In this document: positions 53,860 to 61,689 of the stretch, in pieces
Position numbering within the stretch: position 1 is the stretch's first letter
How the letters are laid out: each line of letters starts with the position of its first letter
From: Prevotella sp. E13-27
Lineage (GTDB): Bacteria; Bacteroidota; Bacteroidia; Bacteroidales; Bacteroidaceae
Length of the DNA stretch: 64,000 nucleotides
Direction: 5' to 3'
Assembly (NCBI RefSeq): GCF_023217965.1
Contig: NZ_JALPSC010000001.1
Span: 1,674,001 to 1,738,000 of the forward strand
The notes under the pieces: generated by a model
Databases searched by the model: none
What the model saw: the letters and a program-made list of their open reading frames with translations, nothing else
Told to the model about the DNA's origin: nothing
Translations under genes and position numbers: made by a program

Positions 53860-53926
53860 TTTCTTTCTCCCTATCGCAGAAATAGGGCTCTGGTATAATG
53901 CCTGTGATGTAAAACGGATTCTCCAT
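53860..53926 (-). pseudogene. AAA ATPase, 5' part, cut off by IS66
   Basis: ATG at 53926 reads MENPFYITGIIPEPYFCDRE then KE up to the IS. Its first 8 bases on the plus strand (53860-53867) are the target duplication. Removing the IS gives one open frame of 1,137 bases, divisible by three, across the junction with 50199-51268. Confidence 0.92.
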
Positions 53927-53943
53927 AGCTTTGAATTTTGTTG

Positions 53944-53975
53944 CAAAGATAAATACATTATTTGAATTATACAAA
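53944..53975 (-). promoter_or_regulatory. Original promoter of the disrupted ATPase
   Basis: Minus strand TTTG (53972-53975), a 20-base spacer, TATCTTTG (53944-53951), 17 bases before the 53926 ATG. It now reads into the IS. Confidence 0.7.
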
Positions 53976-54050
53976 TTCTATAATAGAAATTCTATAATTG
54001 AGTAAATTCTTTGCGAGATTATTACAAATGCATTGAATCCATAATTACGC

Positions 54051-54086
54051 AAAAAGGCTGAAAGCATCGATGCTTTCAGCCTTTTT
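54051..54086. terminator. Perfect 36-bp palindrome, bidirectional terminator
   Basis: AAAAAGGCTGAAAGCATC followed by its exact complement. A and T runs at both ends suit termination of the minus-strand T9SS/peptide operon 2. The upstream 19 bases (ACGCAAAAAGGCTGAAAGC) equal those at 47350. Confidence 0.75.
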
Positions 54087-54129
54087 TCTTAGTATGTGGG
54101 TCGTGATGCTGCGGCATCACTTTCCGTTG

Positions 54130-54312
54130 TTAATAACCATAGTCGTCGTCTTCGTCTTCTTCGTCATCCCAGACGGACTTGTGGTCACGACGAGATGACA
54201 TGCCCAATTCTGGATCAGCATATTGTTCACTCGTTCTGAGAGAATTCGCCAAGATTTTTGTAGGATGTATCTTAACTATCTTTATTGTGGGATTATTATA
54301 TAACTTTTTCAT
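54130..54312 (-). CDS. Small MKK-Y-P-type peptide with acidic WDD tail
   Basis: 60 aa, 78 bases after the 1077-aa gene. It reads MKKLYNNPTIKIVKIHPTKI, then LANSLRTSEQ, and ends with SVWDDEEDEDDDYGY. It aligns with the 64-aa product at 47692-47886 in the first 25 residues and the WDD motif. The ribosome-binding site is weak (AAATAAAGACA). Its acidic C-terminus is very unusual for a chance ORF. Same gene order as in operon 1, so the two are probably copies. Function unknown. Confidence 0.68.
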   Translation of the reverse strand: MKKLYNNPTIKIVKIHPTKILANSLRTSEQYADPELGMSSRRDHKSVWDDEEDEDDDYGY

Positions 54313-54390
54313 TGTCTTTATTTGCTATTTGAACATTAATTACCATGAATTTATCATACTCTCGGCTTTGCCGCTTTGCTCGTCCAAGGA

Positions 54391-57300
54391 TTATTTAACC
54401 ACGACTTTCTGGCCGTTCACGATGTAAAGACCTTTCGTAGGCTTAGCCACGCGCTGACCGCGAAGGTTGTAAACAACTCCCTCGCCTTCGGAGAGGGCAG
54501 GTGTGAGGTTCTCAATGCCTGTTGTCTCATCATCAAAGATGCTCATACGTACGGAAGCACGTGAGCTGCTGCTTGTTGGAACATTATCTAAATCAAGGTA
54601 GCAGCGGTATTTCGTTCCTGTCAAACTATTCTCAAGCTTATAGAATGCTGTTCCAACTTTGTCTGCCTGATATTGAAGGATGTAGCTATCAGCAGGTACT
54701 GTCTTTGCTGCGAGCAAACCTACAAGACCATTGTCTTCGTATGTATCCTTATCGTTATTAGCAATTCCCTTGAGTGCTACTGATACATTTGAAGCCTCTT
54801 CTGTAGAGAGTATATAAGGAGTATTAGCATTCAGCACACCTGTTTCATTCTCTTCAAGGTAGATATAACCACTTCCTTTGTGAGAAACAGTATATGCTTT
54901 AACTGTTGAAGGAATCAGGTTTTCATATGGCGCAATGAATGTTCCCCAACCTGTTGTTGCATTCACGGCAAGATTTACATCCGTAACATCCACAGCATCA
55001 GAGATGACCCATTTACCAGAGCCTCCTTGTGGTGCCGTAACGAGAGAACCTTCACTAGCAGCAGCCTGATAGTTGTTGAAGTTGCCAGAGCCTGCATTTC
55101 CTCCAATTTTTATTGTTCCATCATCATTCAAAGTAAATTTTATTTGATTGCAACGAGTATTAATACCTTCTGTCTTTACGTATGCAGTTGTCTTAGCATC
55201 CTTGTCTGTACACAAATCATTGCCATAAGGAGTCTGAATATTGTAGTAGCTACTGTTATCTTTATCAACGGTAATCTTTATTGGATAAGGAGTAGCAGAT
55301 ACCTTAACTTGTGTCTTGGTTTTTTCATATAACATGTAAAGATTAAAGTCCGATGCAGTACCATCATTATTAGCAACAAAAATCTGATAATACTTATCTG
55401 GATCAGGTTGGTTCTGAGTGCTTGATGCCATATTACCTTCAGCAGTCTCAAGGGCACTCTTGGCATCAGTGTAATCATCTACTTCATCACCGTCAGCATC
55501 AATCACATCCTGTGCTTCGCCAATCGCTATATTAAGTGCATTATAGTACGTTGCATCATACTTGAATGGAGCTGTGCCCACCTTTGGTGTCCAGCTGTTA
55601 TAGAGTGCTGTTGCTGTTACTATCTCAGCCTCAAGAGAAACCTTTGCTAGAGCTAAAGGATCTTGCCCAACATAAGTCAATGTAAACTTATCTGCTTTAT
55701 ACCACCAGTGACCATCATCGGTATAGCTACCGTCATCATTACTACCTACTGCGCCTATAGTAACTTCTGTTTCTGTAGCCAGAGTAAATGTATATTCATT
55801 ATCAACATATGTGCCACCACCTTCTGCAGTTGTTATGACTCCTGAGTTGTGGGTATTGTTCATCTTGAGATATATTGTACCACCGTCAGATGCTACAAGC
55901 GCAGCCAATTTATACTGACCTGCAGGAAGTGTTCCTATCGTCTGAGTTATAGGTGTACCTTGTGACCATGTATTAAATTGCCATGAGCCGTCAATTCCAG
56001 AAGTTGTATAAGGTGAAGAATTTCCTTTTGCACCTGTATCATTAGAAGCAATCGTTGTCCAGCCTAGGGTGCTCCCTAGTTCAAAACTACTGTTAGCAAT
56101 AATTGCGGTAATATCAGTATTATCATTTTTCACACCTTCTTCAATCACCTCTGCACGAACATCCGCAGCCAAAGCAACTGGGTCAACATCAGCATTCGAT
56201 GTATAGACAGTTGATGCACCCTCTGGAGCCACATAGCTTGTCACAGTTTCTGCAAATGTGTTGGCACGAGTAATCAGGTCGTTAAGAATAATGAAATCAT
56301 TAATTGATGTTTGAGCATCTTCATTCGCAGTCTCCAATGCTTCAATAGCAGAAATGTAACCAGAGTAATCTGCATAAATTTCCTCATCAGTATCGAAATC
56401 GGTGTTAAGCGTACTATACGCGGCATCAAGCGCAATTTTTGTTGAACTATTCATCACTGAATTTTTAATGGAATTATATTCGGTAATTGCATTAGATGCC
56501 CTTGTTTTTGATGTACTAACATCTACTCTCAATATTATATTGTCAAAAGATTCTTTCAAAGCGGATGAGTTTTGTGTTGAAATCTTTATCTCTTTTATTG
56601 TTACTAATCCATCAGAAAGAGTTATCGGATCTCCAGAATTTACAGTAAGAGTAGTTCCGGAAGAACTGCTATTAATTACGAAAGAGTTTGACGGAGTCAT
56701 TGTTGCGCTATTTCCATATCCTCCATTTGTGAAAGTCGTGAGATCTTCACTATTTGAATTTTGTACATGTGACGTGGTACCATACCCATCAGCATTGTTA
56801 CTAACAATCTTAAATAGAGTAATTTGATTGCTGTTTTTTATTGCTGTAATAGTTATTGTTACTGCTCTACCTGTTACGTGGTAATTCATGTTAAAATCAA
56901 AAGAGAATCTATAGTTATCCGCATTTAAAAAGGCAACATTGTTTGCAAATGAAATACTTGCAGAACCATTCTTGGGTTGTGTTAAAAGTAAATACTTATT
57001 GGTATCATTTACACCTTGAGAAGGAGTGATGTTAGAGAATGTCCACCCATTAGCATAAGTATCAGCATTCTCAAAATTAGCCTCATATGCTTTTGCATAA
57101 TTATGGGTAACCACAATACTCTTAATGGTAGGATACACCTTAACATCATTGACTGTAGCACCATTCTTCACCATCTTAAAATAGAAGTTACCATCAGCCG
57201 ACATTGTAAAAGTTAAAGTGTTATTTACTTCATCTTTCGTACCTGTAGTTGGTGTGGTGTTAATATTATTGATTGCATCAGAATTACCAGTAATAGTAAT

Positions 57301-57624
57301 AATGTCACCTTTCTTAAGGTTTGGAACAATTACCATACGATCACCATTAGATATATTTCGTAGTCCCGGATTACTATCACTCGTCCTATAGACTTGCCAG
57401 TTATCATAAAAGTAAAGTCCTGCACAACAAGTTGGAGCTGTAGCCAAATTGCATGTTGTACCAGATTGTGTAAGAGAAGTCGTCTCTGATTTAGTTATAG
57501 CAGTGCTAGTTGCTAAACCTGTGAAAGTCCATGAATGGGTTGTTATCACATCAGCCCACGTAGAATTAGTGCCTCCCACTAGCAGACACACTGCCAGTAA
57601 GAATGTTTTTAGAAGTTTTTTCAT
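54391..57624 (-). CDS. Secreted T9SS cargo protein with carbohydrate-binding-like domain, second of a paralogous pair
   Basis: 1,077 aa. Signal peptide MKKLLKTFLLAVCLLVGGTN then STWA-D, nearly that of the 600-aa protein. N-terminal sandwiches (about 25-180 and 185-370) have FSFDFNMNYHVTGRAVTITI. Helical FIVAR-like linkers (about 375-470 and 655-735) surround a carbohydrate-binding/galactose-binding-like sandwich (about 500-650; NSSFELGSTLGWTTIA, AGQYKLAALVASDGG). An Ig-like domain (about 835-990; WGTFIAPYENLIP, GVLNANTPYIL) precedes the T9SS tail (VYNLRGQRVAKPTKGLYIVN). No catalytic motif. Likely a surface glycan-binding protein. Confidence 0.8.
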   Translation of the reverse strand: MKKLLKTFLLAVCLLVGGTNSTWADVITTHSWTFTGLATSTAITKSETTSLTQSGTTCNLATAPTCCAGLYFYDNWQVYRTSDSNPGLRNISNGDRMVIVPNLKKGDIITITGNSDAINNINTTPTTGTKDEVNNTLTFTMSADGNFYFKMVKNGATVNDVKVYPTIKSIVVTHNYAKAYEANFENADTYANGWTFSNITPSQGVNDTNKYLLLTQPKNGSASISFANNVAFLNADNYRFSFDFNMNYHVTGRAVTITITAIKNSNQITLFKIVSNNADGYGTTSHVQNSNSEDLTTFTNGGYGNSATMTPSNSFVINSSSSGTTLTVNSGDPITLSDGLVTIKEIKISTQNSSALKESFDNIILRVDVSTSKTRASNAITEYNSIKNSVMNSSTKIALDAAYSTLNTDFDTDEEIYADYSGYISAIEALETANEDAQTSINDFIILNDLITRANTFAETVTSYVAPEGASTVYTSNADVDPVALAADVRAEVIEEGVKNDNTDITAIIANSSFELGSTLGWTTIASNDTGAKGNSSPYTTSGIDGSWQFNTWSQGTPITQTIGTLPAGQYKLAALVASDGGTIYLKMNNTHNSGVITTAEGGGTYVDNEYTFTLATETEVTIGAVGSNDDGSYTDDGHWWYKADKFTLTYVGQDPLALAKVSLEAEIVTATALYNSWTPKVGTAPFKYDATYYNALNIAIGEAQDVIDADGDEVDDYTDAKSALETAEGNMASSTQNQPDPDKYYQIFVANNDGTASDFNLYMLYEKTKTQVKVSATPYPIKITVDKDNSSYYNIQTPYGNDLCTDKDAKTTAYVKTEGINTRCNQIKFTLNDDGTIKIGGNAGSGNFNNYQAAASEGSLVTAPQGGSGKWVISDAVDVTDVNLAVNATTGWGTFIAPYENLIPSTVKAYTVSHKGSGYIYLEENETGVLNANTPYILSTEEASNVSVALKGIANNDKDTYEDNGLVGLLAAKTVPADSYILQYQADKVGTAFYKLENSLTGTKYRCYLDLDNVPTSSSSRASVRMSIFDDETTGIENLTPALSEGEGVVYNLRGQRVAKPTKGLYIVNGQKVVVK

Positions 57625-57677
57625 AGTTTATTATTTATTTAGTAGTTGAATTATCTGGTAGTTCCTAGTTTGGTCGG

Positions 57678-57685
57678 CAAAGGTA
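57678..57685 (-). promoter_or_regulatory. -7 element of the T9SS/peptide operon 2
   Basis: Minus strand TACCTTTG, 53 bases before the ATG at 57624. Upstream sequence (to about 57820) matches operon 1, for example TTTTCTCAAATT and the shared GAAATGTTGT beside the box. Confidence 0.6.
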
Positions 57686-57824
57686 AGGAAATGTTGTCGA
57701 AAAGGATTGTAATTAAACAGAGAATTATCCGATTAGAGCAAAAAATGTCTTTGTTTTCTCAAATTTCACGGTTTCAACATCGGTTTTCTGCTCACCAGTA
57801 AAGTCCTTTGTTTGTTTTTTTTAC

Positions 57825-57925
57825 AAAAACCAGAAAAAACCCCATTAAAGAGATTGTACTCTTGCCAGAGTACTAACGGTATTAGTGACAAACTTCCTTG
57901 AGAGCATGCTCTCAGATAATTCAAG
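57825..57925. repeat. Type-2 palindromic repeat, truncated copy
   Basis: Begins with the ACAAAAACCAGAAAAAA end motif and reads through CCATTAAAGAGATTGTACTC to the 16-base perfect palindrome TGAGAGCATGCTCTCA, then diverges. It equals the left half of the full copy at 59428-59554, so the right half is missing. Confidence 0.75.
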
Positions 57926-57969
57926 TTTCGGATGTAAACAACTTGTTGTCTGTCAAGTAATTTATTTCT

Positions 57970-58097
57970 ATCAAGAATTAGAGAATTGGAGAATTTTTCT
58001 CAATATGCAATACGCTGTCTTATGAATTGATGAGAATAAATAGAATGTCTTTTGCTTTGCAAAAGCTAGAAAATTCTCTAATTCTCTAATTCTTGAT
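57970..58097. repeat. MITE-like element with 28-bp inverted ends
   Basis: Left end 57970-57997 (ATCAAGAATTAGAGAATTGG...) and right end 58070-58097 are inverted copies with 27 of 28 bases matching. GAATT occurs three times per arm at 8-base spacing. The 72-base centre has no coding capacity. No target duplication is clear. Confidence 0.75.
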
Positions 58098-58169
58098 CAA
58101 TAAAAAACACATCCGAAAGTTCAGTCAATATATTAATTCAAAACGCTGGTTTTGCTATCATAAAACTAG

Positions 58170-58220
58170 TCGTTAGTGGTAAGGTGTCAGCCTCTCAGGC
58201 TGTCATTTTATCACTAACGA
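58170..58220. repeat. 51-bp hairpin
   Basis: TCGTTAGTGGTAAGGTGTCA with GCCT pairs with AGGCTGTCATTTTATCACTAACGA over about 24 bases with few mismatches. A T-rich stretch follows on the plus strand. It might terminate something, but no plus-strand gene lies upstream. Confidence 0.6.
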
Positions 58221-58240
58221 TTATTTTTCTGCGATTTTTC

Positions 58241-58271
58241 TTGCATTTGCCTCTTTCGTTTAGTATCTTTG
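58241..58271 (+). promoter_or_regulatory. Orphan promoter before a long inverted repeat
   Basis: TTG at 58241-58243, a 20-base spacer and TATCTTTG at 58264-58271 match the consensus well. Downstream only tiny frames (10-11 codons) precede the inverted repeat at 58336-58448. Confidence 0.6.
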
Positions 58272-58335
58272 CCAACTAAAAATGATTGTACAGATGAATC
58301 TACAAAAAATATAAAAGATGGATGCTAAAAAAACG

Positions 58336-58448
58336 GTGACAGTGACAGCGTGACAGCACGTTTTTCGAAACATTACGCGTACCGCGCGCGTATACACGCA
58401 GTACGCATAATACTTTTTAAAATTCTGCTGTCACGCTGTCACTGTCAC
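58336..58448. repeat. Perfect 23-bp inverted repeat with alternating purine-pyrimidine core
   Basis: Arms 58336-58358 and 58426-58448 are exact inverted complements built of GTGACAG words (GTGACAGTGACAGCGTGACA...). Inside, ATTACGCGTAC pairs with GTACGCATAAT (10 of 11) around CGCGCGCGTATACACG, a mostly alternating purine-pyrimidine stretch. An RNA made from the orphan promoter would fold into a long hairpin. Confidence 0.85.
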
Positions 58449-58520
58449 TGGTAATTGAGTAGGTTTGCAGTGGTTTTCCTTGCTCTCATGGCTGCGTTAA
58501 CGCAAATTTATGCCGAAAGT

Positions 58521-58551
58521 TTTGCACTTTTGACTTTTTTGTTTATTTTTG
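58521..58551 (+). promoter_or_regulatory. Promoter of the MNT/HEPN pair
   Basis: TTTG at 58521-58524, a 19-base spacer, TATTTTTG at 58544-58551, 27 bases before the ATG at 58578. It excludes the longer frame from 58455. Confidence 0.7.
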
Positions 58552-58577
58552 CAAGCGAGGAACTTAAACTAATCATA

Positions 58578-58892
58578 ATGAGACGACCAGATATCGTAGA
58601 TAGAATTAGGGAAGAAGCTCACAAAATGAGTTCTGAAGTGCAAACAATTCTTTATGGATCGGAGGCACGTGGTGATGCACGTCCTGACTCAGATATTGAT
58701 TTGTTGATACTTGTCAATAAAGACAAACTCTCATATATAGACAAAGATCGTATCATTGCTCCATTTTATGACATAGAACTTGATACTGGTATCATCATCA
58801 GTACTCTCATTATGCCACGCAAAGAATGGGAGAATAGACCTTTCTTAACTCCATTCCAGTATAATGTAAATAAAGAAGGTATTACACTATGA
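58578..58892 (+). CDS. mntA: MNT-domain nucleotidyltransferase (antitoxin of a HEPN/MNT system)
   Basis: 104 aa from ATG at 58578. The motif GSEARGDARPDSDID (residues 27-41) is exactly the GSx10DxD signature of minimal nucleotidyltransferases, with the third acidic residue in DIELDTG near residue 73. In MntA/HepT-type systems this enzyme transfers AMP to a tyrosine of the HEPN toxin and silences it. The stop overlaps the HEPN gene's ATG by 4 bases (ATGA), so the two are coupled. Antitoxin role is inferred from the family and the pairing. Confidence 0.9.
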   Translation: MRRPDIVDRIREEAHKMSSEVQTILYGSEARGDARPDSDIDLLILVNKDKLSYIDKDRIIAPFYDIELDTGIIISTLIMPRKEWENRPFLTPFQYNVNKEGITL

Positions 58893-59299
58893 ATGCAGTA
58901 TTGACCGATGAAAACTATGAGGCATTGTCTCACTATCGCCAACAGCGAGCTCATGAGACAATAGCAGAAATCCCCTATTTACGTGAACAGGGCTACTTTA
59001 ATACGGCAGTAAACCGTTTGTACTATGCATGCTATTATGCTGCGGTGGCTTTACTTACCAAACATCATATCAGCTCAGCGACCCATGCTGGTGTTAAAAC
59101 TATGCTCGGTATGCATTTTGTATCAAAGGGACTCATTACGAAGGAAAGTGGAAGGGCGTTTGCAAACTTGTTTGACAGTCGTCAAAGTGGTGATTATGAC
59201 GATTTCGTATATGCTACACAAGAAGAGGTTGACGAGCTGTTGCCCAAGGCACAGCGGTTCATAGAAGAAGTTGATGCTTTATTAGAACAACCTACTTGA
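58889..59299 (+). CDS. hepT: HEPN-domain protein (toxin partner)
   Basis: 136 aa, all helical. YFNTAVNRLYYACYYAAVAL near residues 36-55 is the HEPN core and RQSGDYDDF near residue 108 is typical of the UPF0332-like group. The canonical RNase motif Rx4-6H is not complete: Arg43 is present, but the His position is Tyr (CYYAA). This either reflects the UPF0332 branch or loss of nuclease activity. Expressed from the MNT promoter. The target RNA is unknown. Confidence 0.88.
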   Translation: MNAVLTDENYEALSHYRQQRAHETIAEIPYLREQGYFNTAVNRLYYACYYAAVALLTKHHISSATHAGVKTMLGMHFVSKGLITKESGRAFANLFDSRQSGDYDDFVYATQEEVDELLPKAQRFIEEVDALLEQPT

Positions 59300-59427
59300 T
59301 CTCTTATGTTTTTACTTGCCGTTAAGAGAAGTATAACATCTCTCTGAGCAAAGTTAAACTTCTCTATTAGTAATAATAATTAATGTTCAAAAATCCGTGT
59401 TTATTTTTCACAAAAACCAGAAAAACT
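59300..59427. other. Gene-free segment with a solo 22-bp repeat
   Basis: Contains one copy (59346-59367, AGCAAAGTTAAACTTCTCT core) of the repeat found four times at 22110-22197, and the CACAAAAACCAGAAA end motif at about 59410. No gene. Confidence 0.7.
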
Positions 59428-59554
59428 CCATTAAAGAGATTGTACTCTTGCCAGAGTACTAACGGTATTAGTGACAAACTTCCTTGAGAGCATGCTCTCA
59501 GATAAGTTTTCCACTAATTCCGTTACCCTTTCAGGGATCTAATCTCTTTAATGG
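59428..59554. repeat. Type-2 palindromic repeat, full copy
   Basis: 127 bp. CCATTAAAGAGATT at the left end and AATCTCTTTAATGG at the right are perfect complements. Inner arms TAACGGTATTAGTG and CACTAATTCCGTTA pair, and the tip is the 16-base perfect palindrome TGAGAGCATGCTCTCA. Confidence 0.88.
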
Positions 59555-59635
59555 CAAAAACATAAAAAACAATCTTAACGATAACTGTTTCAAGTTTATG
59601 GTTAAGCGTTTTTTTTAGCGTAAGCGGTGTTTTTT

Positions 59636-59762
59636 CTTTTTAATGTTTGTAATAACGAAGTTATGTGATAAGGGTTATGGCTTTGGCTTAAGAACCATTT
59701 CTTAAAGACAAAGGCATAGCACTTAGCACAGAAGCTCTGTAGGAGCTACAAACATCAAAAAG
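59636..59762. repeat. Type-1 palindromic repeat, copy D
   Basis: Outer arms CTTTTTAATGTTTGTAAT and AGCTACAAACATCAAAAAG; inner arms AGGGTTATGGCTTTGGCTTA and TAAAGACAAAGGCATAGCACT. The ISL3 element is inserted 18 bases to its right. Confidence 0.82.
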
Positions 59763-59780
59763 TGTTGTTCTGGTTTTTGT

Positions 59781-61681
59781 GGTTCTTCTTCAATTTAGTT
59801 GAAAAAGCAGAGGCTCCAGAATAAGTTTTCTCTTAAGCAGTTCCAGTCCAGCCCTGCCATACATGCACCGTTTGACCTCCTTTATCTTGTTGACAAATCC
59901 TTCGACAATGCCATTGGATATAGGTAAGACGATGCAGTTCATAACGGCTTTGAGGTCTCTGTTCACACCATCAACGAAGCGTCTAAGCCTTTCAATGGAG
60001 GTATGTCTGTATTCTTCTATCCATTTGGTAAGTCGTCTAGGATTATTAGACTTGAGAAGTTCATTGAATTCAGAAACTGCATAATACAGAGTTGAGAACC
60101 ACTTCAGTGAGAGCAATTTTCTGATAAGCGTGTCCTCTTGCCCATTGAGTTTCATGCCTCTTACAGACCTATTTATGATATTGGCCATCATGTGAATAGG
60201 CAAAAGCGGTTCTTTGTGTGACACCTCAGCGACACGCTTTGCCTGCACGTGTTGCTCTTCAGTCTTACGCGGTCCCCGATGGCCATCTGACAAATAATGG
60301 AAATGGCGGTAATAAGGCCCCATTGACTTGTAGCTACCATCTTTGTTGATGTCCTTGAATATCTTGGACAGAGGCCTGCCTTTGGCGTATTCCGTCTCCA
60401 CATAGGCCTCGTGCATTGAGAAGTCAACTTGGGCATTGCTCTTACGGGCAGGTAATGATGTGATGTCCATATACGACTGTACAGTTGTATAGAATATGCC
60501 GGTAGCTTTGACTATCTCACCCTTGCTCATACCCTTGGCCTGTAGAATCTTGACCTGATTGAATTTTGCCTGCCGTTGCACGTTGGTGCCATTACTGATA
60601 TCGTTGGTCTTGCGTTCTCCCATGACTAACATCCTGTAATCCTCGTAGTTTTCACTGACAACACGTGCTATCATATCGGAGGCATTCTTTACTAGATGAA
60701 AGTGGTCGGCAACCTCCTTGATCAGGCGCTTGGTACTTGCGACGGCAGCAGAGTAGTCGGTGGATCTGTCACGACTGACAATCTGCACCTTTATGTGTCT
60801 GTCCAGCCACTCCCTGAAAGTTTCCTCCTCACGATTACCTAACAGGTCTATGATCATACCCGTCCGCAGATTGACAATCACGCTACCATAGGATACGCCC
60901 TTACGGAAAGCCCAGTCGTCAACACCTATCCGATCGATATCCGGATATACGGGAAGAGGCATGCGGTGGATGTCGCGAAGGACAGTTGCCCTGCTAATAG
61001 GTATTCCCATTATACGAAGATGGCTGCTGCTCTTGCCTGCCGATGAGTCAAGTGACAGTTTTGACACCAAAACCTCACAGCGCCTGCTTCTTCTACGGTA
61101 TCGGAATACCTCCGTCCCAGGCTGCTCCGCAAAAGTCTTGTGGCTGCAATCTTCATCGTGGCAGAAGAACTTACGCATCTCTAGATGAAGAATAGTGCGC
61201 CTGCCGAGTATGGGAAGGTCTGTAACGTGACGCATATATCTGCTGTGTATCTTTTTACTGTGACTGCCGCAATATGGGCAGATACCATAGGAGAGAGAAC
61301 TACGAGCATATATATGGATGGTATCTGGAAGCACCTCCACATCCTCTATGCTGAGTTCTGCATTCGGATACAGGGAAGAAATTTTGAGGTTGTCGTTATT
61401 TGATGCCTCTAAAGTTTGGTTATGACAATTATTATTAGTACTTTTGTCGCTATTAGGATGTTTTGACATGATTTTGAACCACTTGTTTGGCGACATAAAG
61501 GTACAAAAAATATGTCAAATATCCTAATTTTATTTACTGTAAATACTTGATAGTTAGTTAATTAAGTTTAATATGGAAGCCGACAATACATTTCATTCTG
61601 TCTCCTCTTAAACACTTAAAGAAACATGATTTTCAATGCATCGAACTATTGCTGCTTTTTCAACTAAATTGAAGAAGAACC
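59781..61681 (-). mobile_element. ISL3-family insertion sequence, complete
   Basis: 1,901 bp. The 30-bp terminal inverted repeats are perfect: left 59781-59810 starts GGTTCTTCTTCAATTTAGTT, right 61652-61681 is its complement. The flanking 8-bp direct repeat GTTTTTGT occurs at 59773-59780 and 61682-61689. One intact transposase. Exact ends and duplication suggest a recent insertion. Confidence 0.96.
59790..61469 (-). CDS. tnp: ISL3-family transposase
   Basis: 559 aa from ATG at 61469; an ATG at 61496 would add 9 residues but coincides with a TACCTTTA -7-like box (61496-61503), so the inner start is preferred. N-terminal zinc finger (CPYCGSHSKKIHSR ... FFCHDEDC), helix-turn-helix region, then the DDE core: IGVDDWAFRKG, SRDRSTDYSAAVAS and, near the C-terminus, NGIVEGFVNKIKEVKRCMYG with the catalytic Glu. 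These are standard ISL3 (IS204/IS1001/IS1165) motifs. No frameshift. The stop lies 9 bases inside the left IS end. Confidence 0.95.
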   Translation of the reverse strand: MSKHPNSDKSTNNNCHNQTLEASNNDNLKISSLYPNAELSIEDVEVLPDTIHIYARSSLSYGICPYCGSHSKKIHSRYMRHVTDLPILGRRTILHLEMRKFFCHDEDCSHKTFAEQPGTEVFRYRRRSRRCEVLVSKLSLDSSAGKSSSHLRIMGIPISRATVLRDIHRMPLPVYPDIDRIGVDDWAFRKGVSYGSVIVNLRTGMIIDLLGNREEETFREWLDRHIKVQIVSRDRSTDYSAAVASTKRLIKEVADHFHLVKNASDMIARVVSENYEDYRMLVMGERKTNDISNGTNVQRQAKFNQVKILQAKGMSKGEIVKATGIFYTTVQSYMDITSLPARKSNAQVDFSMHEAYVETEYAKGRPLSKIFKDINKDGSYKSMGPYYRHFHYLSDGHRGPRKTEEQHVQAKRVAEVSHKEPLLPIHMMANIINRSVRGMKLNGQEDTLIRKLLSLKWFSTLYYAVSEFNELLKSNNPRRLTKWIEEYRHTSIERLRRFVDGVNRDLKAVMNCIVLPISNGIVEGFVNKIKEVKRCMYGRAGLELLKRKLILEPLLFQLN

Positions 61682-61689
61682 GTTTTTGT

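Noticed and set aside
58455..58577. N-terminal hydrophobic extension of the MNT protein
   Set aside because: The promoter lies inside it (58521-58551), and the family starts close to the ATG at 58578.
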